A program made the position numbers and the translations under genes. 64,000 nucleotides of DNA from Atrichornis clamosus (taxonomy: Eukaryota; Chordata; Aves; Passeriformes; Menuridae): positions 186,001 to 250,000 of the forward strand of contig WBMZ01010832.1 in assembly GCA_013400975.1 (NCBI GenBank), read 5' to 3'. Below are positions 1-15,741 of the stretch, one piece after another; the stretch's first letter is position 1, and every line of letters starts with the position of its first letter. Below the pieces are notes generated by a model, which saw only the letters and a program-made list of their open reading frames with translations, did no database searches and was not told the DNA's origin.

Positions 1-3000
1 TCCCCACTAAATTGGTGATTTGTTGTGGTTCTTAAACCTGATTTATTTATTTTCATAAATCCAAAGAATTTTGCAGAGAGAGGCTGGAATGTCATCTGCA
101 GAAGACATTAATTAGAAAAATGAATGACATGACAAATACTTAAAATGAGCATGAAATGCTTTGTTTACAACAATTCATTGTTTGTCAATTCTGACGCAAC
201 CTTCCCTTGGATGCTTTCATTTCCTTTCAGTAACCAAGGTATACACCCAATTAGCACTTTACAATGGCTTTTAGGCCTTTTGGTCACATACTGAGTGAGT
301 TGTTGGTTTGCTTTGATGGCCACCATGCTGCTGTCTTTGCATGAAGAAATATGGTTATTTTTAAGTCAGAAGTGGGAGTCTCTACGGAAAATAGTTCAAT
401 ATTTTTTTACCATATGTGTCATTAAAACATTCTCCAGCTTTTGATTTTGAAGATGTAGCAATATTTATTCCAAGTGCCCATTCAATAGAAGAGCCACCGC
501 TGATAATCAACATGGTTTTGCATAGTGCCTATGGACTACAAGATCAGCTTTCTGGAAACTTTCAAAGGCATATATTACCTTGGGCATTTCTCTTTCCCTC
601 AACTGTATTCCAGGTATTAGAGTGGTGGTTCTTTCTCTTGTTTGTCATCTTCTCTGGCCTTTCTGCAAATTTGGGTACTTCCCACAGAAAACCTTCATGA
701 GAAAAATCTAATTGTAGTTGTGGTGAAAACATTGTTTTTCACTGTTGCTATACTTGTTTGTGAAGATGAATGTCAGTGAAAAACTGGCCCTTTAATTGCT
801 CTTATGCCTCCCTTAAGTTGAGTAAATTTAATGATTAAGGGATTTGGACAATTTTGCTTCCAAATTGGCTCTCCATAGAAACAGAAATTTTTAGAAGTTT
901 CTATTCATGGGTCAATCATTTCAGTGCATTCTTACAGCTCATAGAAATAGAGTTTTATTATTTTAAAGTTACTTTGCACCTCCTTCTTTTTTTATCATAG
1001 CCACTTTTGCTAACTGCTGGAAATAGTTATTTTAAAGAAAACTCATGTCTTGTGTTTGATCCCTTAAGGGTGCTGTAATAATATTGCAGCGTCATGGTGG
1101 ATAGCAACAGCTGTTTAGAAATAAGAGATTTTATGTCTTCCATGTGTATTTGGTACTTTTGCACTATTCTGCTAGTACTATCCTCATTTTGTATCAGTCT
1201 GGGTCAGCTGAAGCAACATTGTACCAGAGCCTCAGTTTTTGAGAACTTATGAACAGCCCCATCTTAAATGAAAACTGTTCTAAAGTGTTCACAGCGAGGT
1301 TTTCAAAAGAACAAACTTTTTATTTACATATATAAATAAGGGCCACACTTCTAGATTTCTTCAGTATCTATCACAATGAGCTCTACTGAAAAGCTTGCCA
1401 TCTTTTCTGACATCTAAATGAATGCTAAACCTTTGAAGAAACTCATCCCCAGTTATGTCTGCTAACATTTTTCCAATTTAGATGATCAACTAAACAAAGT
1501 ACGATAAATAGTTAATCAAATCTACATGTGTCTCACTTCAATATTGAAATGAAAACAGGAAATCTTTAACTGAGAGAAGGTGGCGTAGCTGACTTTTGTT
1601 CACAAACAGCATCTCCCAGAGACATAAACGAATTAGTGTGGGAGCTAGCCAAAAGAGTTTACAGGAAGTTGTTGCCAACAGTCACCTGTGAGTATAACCT
1701 CATACTTCTCTATCACTGTTACTATGACAGGTGTACTTATCAGGTTTTTGTCTTTTACCATTCTTTCGTTATACTGAATGCTGTTGAATAGCTATGAAAT
1801 ACATGGAAAGCTCAGATTTCAAATGCTCTAAGCACTGTGCAAAATAGGTTGTTGAGATTGTTATTTTAAGTGTAGGAAGAAATTTCATGATCAAAGGATA
1901 TTACATAAAACTCCTGTGGCTAGGATCTCAAGGTATGGTTTAGGCTCACCTTATATCATATGCTATATAGTTAGAAATAATTTTCCCCCAAAATTTAGGC
2001 TAGAAATACAAGACAGATGAAGACAAGTTTGAAGAAGCAAAGACATACTTGGATGATGATGAGTGTATTTAGCATATCTGTGGTCTAATATCCATTATTA
2101 GTTGTGAATATGAAGGAAACAGAAGAGCAATGTGCACTAATATGTGTCTTTTTGTTACCTTTGAAGTAAGAGTTTTGAGGAAGTCAGTGGATGTGGATAA
2201 GAATGTAATACTGCAGTTATTAATAGCTTGCTGTTTCCAACCTTCAGGTGTAGAATAGTGGAAAGCACACAGTAAGATTATTTTCCTATTTACCAGGGGA
2301 GCAGTGAAAGCCAGCAACACAGGTTGAGAAGTTACATCCCGCCCTGATTTGTATGAAATTCAAGATGAAGCATTGTGCAGGCATAAGCTGGGAAAGAGCT
2401 GACTGAAAACAAGAGAAATAATTTTTCCAGTTGTCACAAGACAAAATCATAACAAGTATCACAAAGATAGAGGAGACGAAAAGCTAAAATAAATAAGCTA
2501 GAAAAAAAATGGCATTCTTTTGGTTCTCTCTAGGGACATATTAAGACTGTGCTTCTCTGGGCAAGGGATGTGGCTATTTGAACTGCTGACTTAATTGATC
2601 ATGAATTCTGGGGTTTGTTCTGGCACCAGGAGTTTCATTTCCTAACAGTCTATTGCTCCAAGCAGACTTAATTTGATGTAGAATATAGGTGTAGATGTAC
2701 CTTATAATAAAACTTTGCTTTTATTTTATTATTTTCTAAAAATAAACTCTCTTGCTTACACACAAAATTTTCAGTTCATCCCACTTATAAAAATGTCATG
2801 GAAACTAGGTAGCTGCTAGGTCATCTTGATAATAAGTCTCATATCTCAGTAGACTTAAAACTTCAGCGAAATCTCATTAGCATGCAAAATATCATTTATA
2901 TTCCATATTTCCACAGAAAACATAACGATTTCCAGTACACAGATGCCCATTCAGAGCTAATTCGCTGTGGTTTCTCCAGTGCATATAATGTATTAACATG

Positions 3001-6000
3001 CAAGAAAAAACTGCAGTCTTGAGTGGTACTTACTGTGAGCAGTAAGAGTTTGAAAGACAATTAAAGTAGTTGCATAAAGTACTAAGTGTGACCCTAGGGA
3101 AGAGTCTCTCAGGATAAGGTTTGGGGGATCTATCAGCTACATTAGAACAATTACCCTTAAAAAATCAATAGATTGTTCTCCTTGACAGCTATGGATTATT
3201 CTAAATTGATGGCATAAGCCTGAAATATTTTTGGTTTTATTATTTTATACTGTTATTTAAGTAACTCGTGCAGTCTGATTTCTATTTCAGCTCTACAGTT
3301 TATGTATCTGATGCACAAGAGATTTTTAAACCTATAAACTAATTTACATAGTAAAATCAGTCTCCAGTTACATTTTCCCCCTTTTTCTTGAGTTTCTCAC
3401 CACAACTTTCCCTCCCTTCCACAATTTTTGGGTGGGTTTTGGGTTTTTTGTTTTTTAATTATTTGAGCCAGTTTCTCTGGCATGACCCAAATATCCTCTG
3501 TCAACAAATACTAAAGCAACAAAGGAATTGCTGACAGTTCTGCGATTCTCTTCTTGGCTGGAGACTGACCTTGCCACAGAATAGGCCAACTTCAAGGCTT
3601 CTCTAAAACTGTTTGTCCAAAATTTGCATTAAAAAATTTGATGGGGATGGGCACAGTCTTCCTTCTACATCCATCTATTCATGCTCAACATATTCAAAGT
3701 CCAGACAAAGAGTAAATCAATCCCAAAGGACCTATACAACCAAACCACCAAACCTTGGGAAAACCAGGAGAAGTATTCTGATAATTTCTTTTTCAGTCAT
3801 TGCTTTATGAACACTTTACTTTTTTTCACATTTCTGGCCACATTCATTTTTCTTTTTTTCAGCTTAAACGCTAAGGTATATATTAAATAACTAGTGAAAT
3901 TGCTATCTTTGTGTCATGTCTTGGTTTAGTCATTAAGAGAAATGAAATTTCTTAATAATTTATTCAATAATTAATTAATAAAGTATATCTTCCTTCAAGC
4001 GCTAGAATCCATGCCCTCTAGCCTTTTTCATTAAATATATTCATTTCTGCTAGCTTTTTGAGCCACTAATTCAGTGAGACACCAGAACCTTATGACAAGC
4101 ATTGCTGTTTTTCCTGTATTGAGGCCATCAGAAGGAGCAGTCCATGGCTGAAGGCATAGTATAGAAATCACAGACAAACTCTAGTTTCCAGAAATGTTCT
4201 TTGAGATTTTGAACAAGTCTTCTTACCTTTTTCTCATCCACCCCCAGGTTAAAAAAAAAATATATATATATAGTGAGAGATTTAATTGCTCACTTCTTTC
4301 ATTTATGTCAAGTGCAATTTTTATGCATGGGTATTTATAAAAAGTGAGATTTTTGTTCACTTGGGTACCTAGATGGAAACCTTTGAGAGGAGTTCATTTT
4401 GGAAAAGTTGAATGTTCAAGCTTTTTATAGAGTGTTGTAAATTAAGTGTGAAAAATGGCACATTTCTTAATTTTTTCCAAGATTGAGCTGGTTCTGTGGA
4501 GGTTATTTAAGAGTAATTGCAAAGTATCATTATTTACATACCCAGTCTGGCTTTGTACAGACTATTTGTATTGTATCCATGCTCACGTCTGGCTTATACC
4601 ACCTTTAATAGAAGGACACAGGTCCTCAGGATGTAGAAATGGAAACCCATATACTATGCTTAATACACATTTTAGAGTCATTATGTTCTATAATGAAATT
4701 GCATAGCATATAAGACCTCAAGCAGGGAAGTGATTCCTCAGGAGCATTGTTACAAGACAGCATTGGTTTAATGTGGGGTAGAGAAGAGATATGATGCCAC
4801 ACACTAGAAGCTCTCTATTCAGTGTTTTACTAATAGTCCCCTAGCAATTCTAGCTTTGGGATCCTGTCCCCTAAATGCCCTATCTTAATTGGATTGCACT
4901 TTTCGTAATTAGTTTTCCTAATGCAATATAGTCAGTTCTCGCTGAAATTTTCTTTTGATGCCTAGGGACACATTATGTCAAAACCTGATGAGTGCTCTAA
5001 GCTTATGTATGCAAAGGATGATTTATAGTCAAGCTTACTCCTCCTCTATACCAACATGGTGAAGAAAAGAAGGACTAGAACTATAATCCTTTTGACATCC
5101 TCAGCAGGAAACCAAATTTATTCTTCTCCCATTATAAGATTAATGTCTTGCAATACTATGAACCGTGGGCAATTATCCACCAGCACTGACTATGGAAAGT
5201 GTTTTCCATTTCCATTTTTCATTTATTCTGGTGAATCATCAATATCTGTGCTCTGGACTGGATGCATCAGCTATGTGCACTGATCACCAAATAATAGCTG
5301 GAGTAAAAAAGGGGAAAAAAAATTATAATTATTTTACACACAAAAAAAATTGTACCTTTGACCTGACCAAACTCATTTTTCAAACTTGTTTATTTTGCTG
5401 AACTGCTTAGAAAAGCAAAATGAGATTCAAATATTTTATTTGATGCTTCTTGCAGTGACATCTTCCAAACTGATTATACCACGTGTCTAAGTATATTTTG
5501 CTGTGACTAACATGCTGAAAAAATCAACTTTCTTTGATGAAACCTGAGATTGGGGGTTTTTTATGTCTCTGCTTGCTAGAGATCTTCCTATATCTCCCAA
5601 AAGTTGGAAAAGTCTAATAAACCAAAACAGAACTGAAGTGCTGAGTTCATCCCTTGAATATGTTAAACTGCTTTGTTAAATTATTTCAGTTGCAGCTTAT
5701 TTCATTATACTCCTGGAATATTTATCTAACTCTAAAACACTACACAAAGGTTAATAAGATACTTCCCCATCATCAGATGACATTGAAATAAAAACCCAAA
5801 GGCTTTCTATCTCACAGAAAAGTATAGGATATTTTGTCAGTTGCTGAAAGTGGTAAAATTGGAATAGATTTTAGGTAGAAATTCTCAAAAGTCATCCAAT
5901 TTAGGAATGTTTCAACTGTTCCAATTAAAATTCTCAAAGGATGATTCCTTTAAAATTACACAATACTTTGGGGTAACTTTATATTTTCTCATGAGTGTGT

Positions 6001-9000
6001 ATTAAAAAAAAAAAAAAATTAGGAATTCTGGACCATCAGGATCTCCCTCCAGACAGAGCATCCTTCCCATGGGATGCATCTCCCTCAATTCTCCCATACT
6101 TTGTATATAATGAATCAGTAGTTAGATGGATGGCTGCAGGGCCCATTGCACAGGAACAGTCTGAGGGTGTGCTGAATTTGGGAGTATGGCCAGACAGAAA
6201 CGCTCTGATCCTCCCCTGTTCTTCTCACTCCTCTACGCAGATTTTGGGGGCCACAATGTAAACTTCTATCATTTCTGCCATAGAAAGAAGAATACTGTAT
6301 AACCTTACCCTGCAAGAATTACACTTCTAGGAAATGCATCACCATGGGGGAAAAGATCAGACCTCACACTCATTTTTCTCAAGTCTATTCTATGAGGAAC
6401 AGTATAATGTTTTATCAAACTGATAGGAACTTAATGCTTTCTGATGAACTGGATAAACTGAAATATTTTGTGTTGAACAGGCACAAACCACAATAGTTTA
6501 TTTTCTGAATGTAAAACAAGTTTTATTCTTACTCAAAAACCTCTATTCCATCCCCCCTAAGATATCTGTCAAGAAGTTATTCAAGTCAAAAATTACCCAC
6601 TGGTTCTTATCAAGTAATATAAATATAAAATATAATGGACACATTAAACAAAGGTTTTAGTGTTTGTGGTGTCTTTGCCAGATCCAGCGAGTGTGCTCCA
6701 TTTTAAGTGCAGAGATACTGCTACGACTCATAATACCCCTAAAATGGGAATGAACTAAAATGAACTCATTACAGCATTGTTTATGGTAGGCAGAAAAGAA
6801 CAAGTCACAAGTAAGTCAGTTAAAATGTTTAGTTTTCTTAATTTTGTGTGTGTGTGCATGTCATATTAAGGAAAAGGAGGACAAAGAAGAAAAGACCAGT
6901 TGTATTTTCACTTATGGACAACATATAATATTGATCCCAAAAAACCAAAAACCCTAGCAGCACACTTCCTGAAACTGGGAAAATGAGACCTCAGTACTTT
7001 AAAAGAGCCCATGAAAAGGGAATATTAAAGCAATTTCTCATTTGATTTGCATAGCACGTTGCTGCAGCTGTAGCTCTGCTATATCAGGCAGGAGTTTGTG
7101 GTGAATGTGATACAGAAAAGGAAAGCTTAGCAGTTAAGCTGCGCTTGGCTATTTGACTAGTGAGGGACTGGTGCTCTGCAGTTCGGCTGTGACCCACATG
7201 CACAGCTCCCATTTCCATGGAAAGCACACCAAAGGGAGGGAAGACAGAAAAACATCTTCTTCTAAGCTAGAGTTAAAATGCCACCAGGTTGAGCTCTCAG
7301 CTTTGGGAAGTGACTCACATAGTTTATCTGCAAGTTTCTAGCCTCAGCTTGTCTCCTACAAAAAAGCAGGGCAAACACTTCCCTTGGCACCCTCTCCATG
7401 CTGTATGCGGATGTACACTGAGGATTTCAAGGCAGTCTTCCTTATCTTCATAGCACAAAACAAAGTTTCTCAAGGCAGTAAACACTGTCCATGTGGATAC
7501 TTTAAGTGGGCATTTTTGTTGTGGGTGGTGTTCTTCCACATATTTTTTGTTCATTGACTTTCCTGTTTAAGGACATTTTCTCATGCATATTTCAAAGGCA
7601 AGGAAGCCTGGGAATGGGACATTTAGTCCATGAGGCTGATGAGATATTTAGTTCGACTTATTGCATTCAAGTAGCCAATACAGTTATTGAGTACAATTTT
7701 ACAGCATTTTAAGATCGTTACACAACATGCAAGAAACCCCTGCTATGCTTTTCACCTTCATTCTGTAGGAAAACATATGAGTTTGGCACACCTCCACTGC
7801 AACACAGGTCCAGCTGATCCTTTGTGCCCCGCAGAGTGTTAAAGAAGGGGTGACCATTTGGCATTGCAAAAATCTCCTGTCTTTAACCAAGACCAAATTT
7901 CAGTATCATAGCTCTCTATCTGAGCACAAAAAGGAGGAGATTTCCTTAGGCAGCTTTTCAATGCTTAAGCAACACATAAGTTACCAGATTTTGGACAGTG
8001 CTAAAAGAACCAAAATAGAGTTTCATACCAAAGATGAAGCACACAAAGGGATGGGAACTAATGTCACTTAAACCTTAGCTGGAAATAGTAATGGTTAACA
8101 TAACTAATACTGACCGTTAACTTAATGAATAGAATCTTTGGCATTTATACCATCTTAGGCTTAAGGAGAAGAAAGAGTCTTTCCTTTTATTTCCTAGCAT
8201 TTTCAGATTTGATCAAAACATTGGAAAAAAATTATGAACAGCTTAGCCTCTTAAAATAAAAAGGACTCAGAGAAACACTTTGATATAAACCCATTCAGCC
8301 TTCTCACTACCAACACTGTGATCTCTTTAATTACAGACACAATATGTTTTATAAATATTTGTTTACAGCTTCCTGCATGACAGCAACAGAAAAATATGGA
8401 AAGGAATTTTTATAATTACAGTTTAATGATCTGCATTTCAATTGAGATTTTTACAAAATAATTTTGTAGGAAGACGGGAACAGTCCAATAAAGCTGATTT
8501 ATAGTTAGGCACTTAGGGTTTAAATTCTCCTACTTTGTTATATTAGAAGCTCTAAGGGCATGGAGACAGGGGTATTAAAATATTTCTAAATATTAGGATT
8601 TTTTTTCCTCAGTTCTATTTGCAATACTCTAGAGCAACACGTCTTTCTTATGTCTGCCTGCTTCTGAACAGTCAAAGTGCATTATACAGTGTTTTGAAGA
8701 AGCACTTTAATTAAAGTTGGTAGTGGGGTCTCATACGTACTTGCAAAACACTTGGCTCTGTTGCTGTTATTCTCTGAGATGCCCTCTCCCTAAATCTGTC
8801 TTGCTGAAAACAAAACCACACTTTCTTTGTTTTGCATTTGCCTACTTATCCAGTTTCAGTGCTATTTTCCCAACTAATGCTTTCTTGACAGATATTTTTA
8901 CAGATATTGTTACTTACCAAATAGAGAGCTAACAACGAGCCAGGAGAGCTGACAGAAGTTCTAAGATAATTTCTGATGGTGTGACAGTTGGCTGAGCTGC

Positions 9001-12000
9001 CGTGTTGGTTGGAATTGAACCACGACATCTAATGGCCTGTGATACTACTACTTAATCCTTATTTGGAGGTGTAACAAACTCTTCTCTACTGTCACTTTGG
9101 TCCAGAGGAGAAACATAGCCTCAGTAATGCTAAACTTAACACTTAACTCCATTAAATGGTGTCGAGAACAATTTTCCAGAGCTTTTTTGCTGTATATCCC
9201 GGGCCAATAAAGTGTTGACAAAAAAGTCTGGCTACCAATCTCCTCTCCTTCACTTATCCATGGCAACTGTGATACCATTAGCCAATATTAACCGAACTTG
9301 CTAGAAACATAGAATTTCTTTTCATGACAACAAGCTGAGTGAGAGAGTGTGCCTCAAAATTGTGTCACTCTGGGAGAGGTGGTGAGTTTGTTCTCTGTTA
9401 GCCACATCTATGCACGTCCTTTCACTTCAGATGCAGATCTGCTAGAAATCAGGTCTTGATGCATGAGTTATTTACAAAGTAATTACCAGTCCATGCTTTA
9501 CTGCTTTTATTGCAACTCTTTGTGTGTGTGTGTCCGTATTTCAGATTAAACACTGAGTTAAATACCGAATGAATGCAGCTCACTGTTTTCAAAGTGGTCC
9601 TCTGTAGTAATTCTTGCGCCCCTATTGCTATGTTCAGAGTTCTCAAATGTGCTTCTTTTTTTGTGACTTTTTCCTTACTGCAAACTGTTCATTCACTTAA
9701 CAATTCCTACAAACACATGTTTTGTCATTGCTCATGGAATTTTTTTTTCTTAGTATAGCAATAGTAAATCCAAATGTTATTGGCAAGCACACCAAACAAA
9801 ATTGCAGCTCTTCCTACCTTCAAGTATAAAACTATTCAAATATATTTCTCTGGATAAAGTCCTTTTCCACTTTCCATGTGCAAAGGGGTTGGTACCCTTT
9901 TGGGTTTGAAAAATCACAAGTGGGCAGCAGACATGCTGGGAATGCATTGGAAATTGTGGTTCTATGTGATCCTTGGAGAGATAAGGTTGTAATGTTGTAT
10001 CTTCTAACGTGTCACTTTCAATTTTTCCAGAAACCTTTTCTTTTTCAGTATCTCACGTCCAATGTCCAGCCTTGCCTTTTGTCCTGTGAGCTCTCATCCA
10101 TTTAAATTAGTAATCTTAGTCTACAAAGATATAAGCAGGAAATCAGAGTATTGTGATTTCTGAGCACTGAGATTTGCAATGTGTGAATATTCACTGAGCT
10201 CTGCCAAGCCTCCCAAGTTATAGAAGACACTTTATTTAGTGCAGGCTTGAGTTTCTATTATGTACTGCTCTCATTAAAAGTTAGATTTGGAAGAACCACC
10301 TGAGTCACATAAAGTGCATGATGAGCAGAAAGCTCCAGCTCATTTTACTTCAGGTACTTTTCCAGCTGTGTGCATGTGTAAAAATAGGTTATGTACTTAC
10401 ACTATGCATGGAAGTCATCCATAAATAATCTTCTCATTTGGTTAAGAAAGATCCCTAATTTAATACACACATCTCTCTCTTTTGCATGTACCTTTTGTAA
10501 TCCATGCCTTGGATATTACCCTACATCTGATTTTAATGAGTATCTTTCAAGTTAAGCATATTTTTTGCTTATTATCTTTCTCTGTGATTTGTCTTTTTTT
10601 GTAAGATAAGTTTTCTCTTCCAGGCACAATGTATAGCTGTCTCAAGTCATATTGTAGCTTTTCTTACCTGTGTTCAGATATTGTATTCTGTGCTTTGTCA
10701 TATGCTAAGCAGCCAGTCTGATGAAAAACATGAAATCACCAAACAAACAGGTACTTAAAACAAGGAAAATCGGTGCTGCACTTAATTACCTGTACCCTCA
10801 TTTAACCCTAGCTGATATTTTATTAGGTTCTGATTGAAGCTTCCAGCAAGAGTGTATGCACCCCAGAAAACAATTAGTGGAGAGTAATACTGCATTTTTT
10901 TCCACAATGAAAATACAACCTCATCACTACAAAATAATATTACTTACTATTGGTATTCCACCTCAGCTGATGAGAAGAAAGCTCAGTTGCATTAGATAAA
11001 CTTCAATATGTCATGAAGGTTCTAAAGTTCAGTTCTGTAGAAAGGCATTTTTCAAATGAGAGGCTAGTCCATAAAAATAATTTTTGTCTTTCTTTACATC
11101 AACCTACTGACCAGTTGCGGAAAAAAGATAATGGCATAAAGTTAGTATTTCTGTAGTATCCTAAAGATAATTCATGTTTGATCAAATTTAGATGTAACGA
11201 GTTGAACTGTTCTTCCTGTACTGAAATCAGAAGCAGAGTTTCAAACAGGATGGGAGAAAGCAGTTAAATCACTTATTGAAAGCTGTAATTTTTAGGAAGA
11301 AAAGAGAGCTCAGGCTATGATATTGTCCCATGACTGAATACAGGGAAAAACTAATCCTTTCTGTCTTCTTTGTACTATTGCAGAGTGGTGAAATTCTCAG
11401 AGGATGAAAGGACAGATCTGAGTGTGATATTTCCTGAGAAAAGGATGTTAGTTTTATGAATCTAAATATAGAAGGTGGAACAGACTGTACAAGAGTCACA
11501 AACTCCTAAACTCAATGTGAGAGAATTATAATCATCAGGAGTAGAAAATTGCTGTTTGTGTAATGACAAAAGAGTCCTGACCCATGCCATACAGAAACCA
11601 GCATTTTCAGAAAGTCATGTTATTTGCTGACGGCAGCTCCTTCTGCTTCCTAGGCAGAAGGATGTGTCCTGTCGTGTGAAAACGGATTTCCTACAAAGAA
11701 GGTAGGTAAGTAGAGAAAATGAGATGATGAAAAAATGCAACGTTTTTGAGAACCCAGGATTCAAATGATTAGCTTCAGAAACTGAATGTAAACAAAAACC
11801 ATTCTACTCCAAAACTGTCTTTATACAGAGAGCCAGATTGTATGCCAGAATTTTTCAGACTTCTTTTCTCACTAGACATGCATTTACTGATACCAGGAAG
11901 CATAGAGCAAATTCATCTTACTTTTCTCTTCCTCCTCTTCAGAGCAAGAATTAGTCTTCATGAAGTTTTGTTCTTCTATGCCAGTTCCTGTATCTCCCTG

Positions 12001-15000
12001 GTTGGTATTGGGTCACACTGAGTGTTACAGTAAAGCTCAGGAAGGTTACTTGAAAAGAGTTTTGTGGGGAGGCATTTGCCTTTTCTTTGCAAAGCAGGCT
12101 ATAAAGAAGGTACTGCAACTTAGCACAGCTTCTTACCCAGGGAACAAAACTCTAGAGAAAACCCTAAAATCAGAAGTGATGAGTGTGAGAAACTCCCTTT
12201 CAGTCTAGAGGGAGGGTGGTTACTTCACAAGCTAGTGGTCTTCCCTTTTGTGCTGCCAACAGCTATTTCTCTTCTATTGACAAGCCAGAGAAACCACGAC
12301 CACTCCTACACTTAACTGCTGTCCCTATTCATTTTTTCATAGTGGAGAAACCAGGTGAGAAGATCCTGTCCCTCTCATTAAATGCAGAATTTGTCTGCCT
12401 GGGGCTGGGTGGAGTAATGTTGCATTGAGTATACTCCACTGCATTGATCCACTTCACTCAGGGAGGGCTGTTGAGTTTTATACCTTTGAAATAAAAGGCT
12501 TGTTCCCTCTCTACTGACAGGGTTTTTTTCCAGCTTCAACAGCATGGATAACCAGTGGGTTTGGTGAGAGCTGCTAGTTAGCGAACAGTTAGAGAGAATT
12601 ATTTATCTTGAGGGAAACTCAGTTAAAAATCCTTTCTAATCAAAAAGCCATGCTGTACTCCAGCACTCTTTTTTTTTTTTAACTTTAGTCAGAAAATTAA
12701 AAAATAATGATGAAAAACTAATGCAGAAATATGAGATGGTGAAGAGAATAATTTGATGGCCTTAATGAGTCTTATCACTGCTTCGCTTACAGTATTTTCC
12801 ATTTTCTTATTAGCAGACAAGTGGACATACACACAGGAGCGTTTCCTCACACTGGTTTACAACAGAGCTCTAGGTTCAGCTCCTTATGATCCATCAGCCA
12901 GTCATCTCCTATGCCTTTGGGTAAGTAACTCCTCAGGATGCTATTGCAATGCTTGGATATTTGGCTATTTCCAAAAATAACGCCTTGTGAATGTCCCTGA
13001 ATTTGTAAATGAATCATTTCAAATTATGAATCACTGAGACATGCTACCAGGGGAAAACAATAGACCCAGTCATAGTCCAATTTATGACTATAAACCCAAA
13101 GCTTGAGGAAACAGAATTCTAATTTGGTGAAATACTCCAAACCCAGGATGGAGAGCGAGGACAACAGCTGCTTCTGAGAAGCTTCTCAACAAAGAGCATA
13201 AGCTGTTGTCTGTGGTTTGGGGTGCTGAGCTGCAACGCTCTCCTGTGCCACTCTCAGGAAATGCAAGTCTTCAGCCTTCTCTGCCACTCGGTGCTTAGCA
13301 CAGCAAAGATGGGACACTCGCATCTCCTGGGAAGCATTCAGATCTTCTTAAATTCCTGCAGATTCAATCAGCACTGGCACTGATGGCCATGACTTGGTTG
13401 TGTGCTTCAGGCATGGTCTTGTGTGGTATCTTCTGCTTGCATTGCCTCCTATATCTGCAGCCTGTAATTTGCCATAACTAAGGCAAATGAGAAATTGCCT
13501 CTCCAAAACAAGACCCTTTTGCACTGGCTCCATTAGTTGGTAACATCAGCTACAACCTGGTCAGTTTTAATGAGATTGCTGATATCTTCAAATGGGCAAA
13601 TAAAATAAAACTGCTCTCTTGGCTACAGAAACCGCTAGTATTTATGTCGAAAAAGCTCAATAGACCCCAGGGCCATGGCAGCCCATTTGAATTTTGCTAC
13701 ACACCACTGTTCTTCAGCTTCATCAGTGAGTTGCAGATAAAGGCAGGGAAATGTCGTCCTGTTTAATTATTGGTTTATATGTGTATGTGTTTTTCTCAGG
13801 AGAAACACATTATGGTGTACTTGCCATAGAGCACAGAGCCAGGACATAGAATTTTACAATCCTTTTTATTCTCTCTTCTTGAGATCACAAAAAAAATATT
13901 CGTATGCTTAATTGTCCATTTTGTCTTCCTAAGGTTTTTTCCTCCTCTCCTATCCATAGTGGAACTATCTACCCTGTTCCTAGCTCTTTCATTAACCAGC
14001 TACATTTTTGTACATTGTTACATACAGGTTGTTTTGCAGTCTTTTCCAACATTGCATTTCTGTGGATGTAAATATTTTTTTCGGTACTGCTATCCTTTAG
14101 ATCTTCTTGAAATGTCCCTAAATGACATCACCACATTTTAAAAGTGCACATAATGCTGTGTGGGCATTTGTCTGTAAGGATATTTTATAAATACATAACT
14201 GTGCATGGAGAAATGTTTTTTTCTTCCATCATAACACATTTTTCATACACAATATGGTAGTATATTTAGAGGGACCTGAGGGTCCAGTGTGTTAATTCCT
14301 AGTGGGTGCTAGTAAATTCTAGGGAATGTGCAATCAGATAAGACCAAAGCTTTTCATGCACTTCATATTAATGTGTGATTACTGAAATACATAAGATTTA
14401 GTTGAATTTGCAATTACTACTTGATTGAATGGCATATCTGATTTTATCCGTCTTTAAGTAAATGTTAGGAGTTCTGGAAAGTAACCGATGAAATGAGGTT
14501 AGGATCGCTGAACTGTTTTAGATAAAACTGGATGGAATCTTAGATTAAAGCAAAAGTTTTCAGTCACATTGTTCACCAGCTGAAAAATCAATTTTTTCAT
14601 GACCTAAACAACCTCCCAGTGGGAAACTAAGTTCAGAAAAAAAATTCCTGCAGGAAAATTGAAGATCTTATAATATTCTTTTTCATATTTCATGCAGCAT
14701 TTTCAAAGTAAAAACATTTTATCCTTTCAAATCCACATTTTAGATCATGATAAATAAAACTAAAATTTAAGAAACAGATACCCAACACTGACAGCAAAGT
14801 GCAGCTTTAAATTCTAAAAGAACAGTTTTGCTTTTTCTTTAATCTAGGGATTCATTAAGGGAGGAAATATCACAGCTCAGAGCGCCTTATCCATACTAGG
14901 TTTTATTTGTTGCTGGCTGGTTTATGGTTTCAGTCAAAAGCCCAAAATAATCAATTATTTCTGCAGTTTCATCTTTCCAAGTACTATGATGAAAAATAGC

Positions 15001-15182
15001 TTAACACATTGAGGCTTTCCTCAATGATTCCTCCAACTATGGACTTCTGCGTTCATACAGGATTTGTAAAATAGCAGGAGGAAAGCTGACTGTCTTTTAT
15101 GCATGGAACTAGAAGGAAGTGTCTGAGAAGCTCATGAGGTGATCTATTTTTACTAGGCACAGAGAATTTGTCAAAGTTGACT
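1..15182. other. Gene-free intergenic sequence upstream of STAC
   Basis: I see no supportable gene here on either strand. The reading frames are all under about 90 codons, have no recognisable domains and match chance expectation for AT-rich DNA. Small simple repeats are present: A10 followed by (TA)6 at 4251-4272, and short TG runs at 6845-6856 and 9521-9533. The sequence fits a non-coding flank. In mammals the next gene upstream of STAC is ARPP21, but no ARPP21 exon is recognisable here. Confidence 0.7.
4251..4272. repeat. A10-(TA)6 simple repeat
   Basis: Ten A residues are followed directly by six TA units. This is an ordinary short microsatellite with no other feature attached. Confidence 0.9.
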
Positions 15183-15282
15183 GAAAGAAAAAAAAAAGAA
15201 AAAAAGCAAAATAAAACAGACAACCAAACAAAAAAAACAAACCAAAACAAAACAAAAACTCCACCAAAAACTGAAACAAAAT
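15183..15282 (+). repeat. A-rich low-complexity tract
   Basis: About 100 bases are almost entirely A with scattered C and G, in AAAC/AAAAC-type units. The bias is strand-specific, with A on the + strand. It could be a decayed poly(A) tail of a retro-insertion or simple-sequence expansion. No flanking target-site duplication was identified. Confidence 0.8.
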
Positions 15283-15741
15283 ATTGCAAGACCTTCAGAG
15301 ACATATTCAAAAGGCCCCATCCTGCTATGACTGATTCCTGAGCTTCCCACCTATTAAGATTCCACCAGCTTTTGTTGAACTTGTTTTATTTAAGCAAGAA
15401 GATTCTTCTCCCCTCTACCTGTCCCAAGAAGAATCAGCTGTAGGGAAGAATGTAAATGGTTAGGTTGTTTTATGTTGGGGTTTTTTTGGCAGGGAGTTCA
15501 GATTAATTATTCTATGTGTTTTATTGCATTCCTCAGGAAAAGAAATGCCATTTTAGAAAAGTGTTCTTGATTCTGAAGTGATAAAAAATTTGCTATAATT
15601 GAAAGTCTGCTTCTTTAATCTTCTTTTTGTACTTTTTTCCTACTAAATACACAGTTTTGGCCACTTGAAAGACAAGAAATCGATAACAGGAGTTCATCAT
15701 ACAATTTCCTTGTCAACCTATTTAGAAATTAGCTGTCAGCT

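Noticed and set aside
14030..14065. Possible third CR1 tail ('gtcttttccaac' followed by 'atttctgtgg')
   Set aside because: The upstream GATGATCTT block and the terminal ATTCTATGAT repeat are absent, so chance similarity is more likely.
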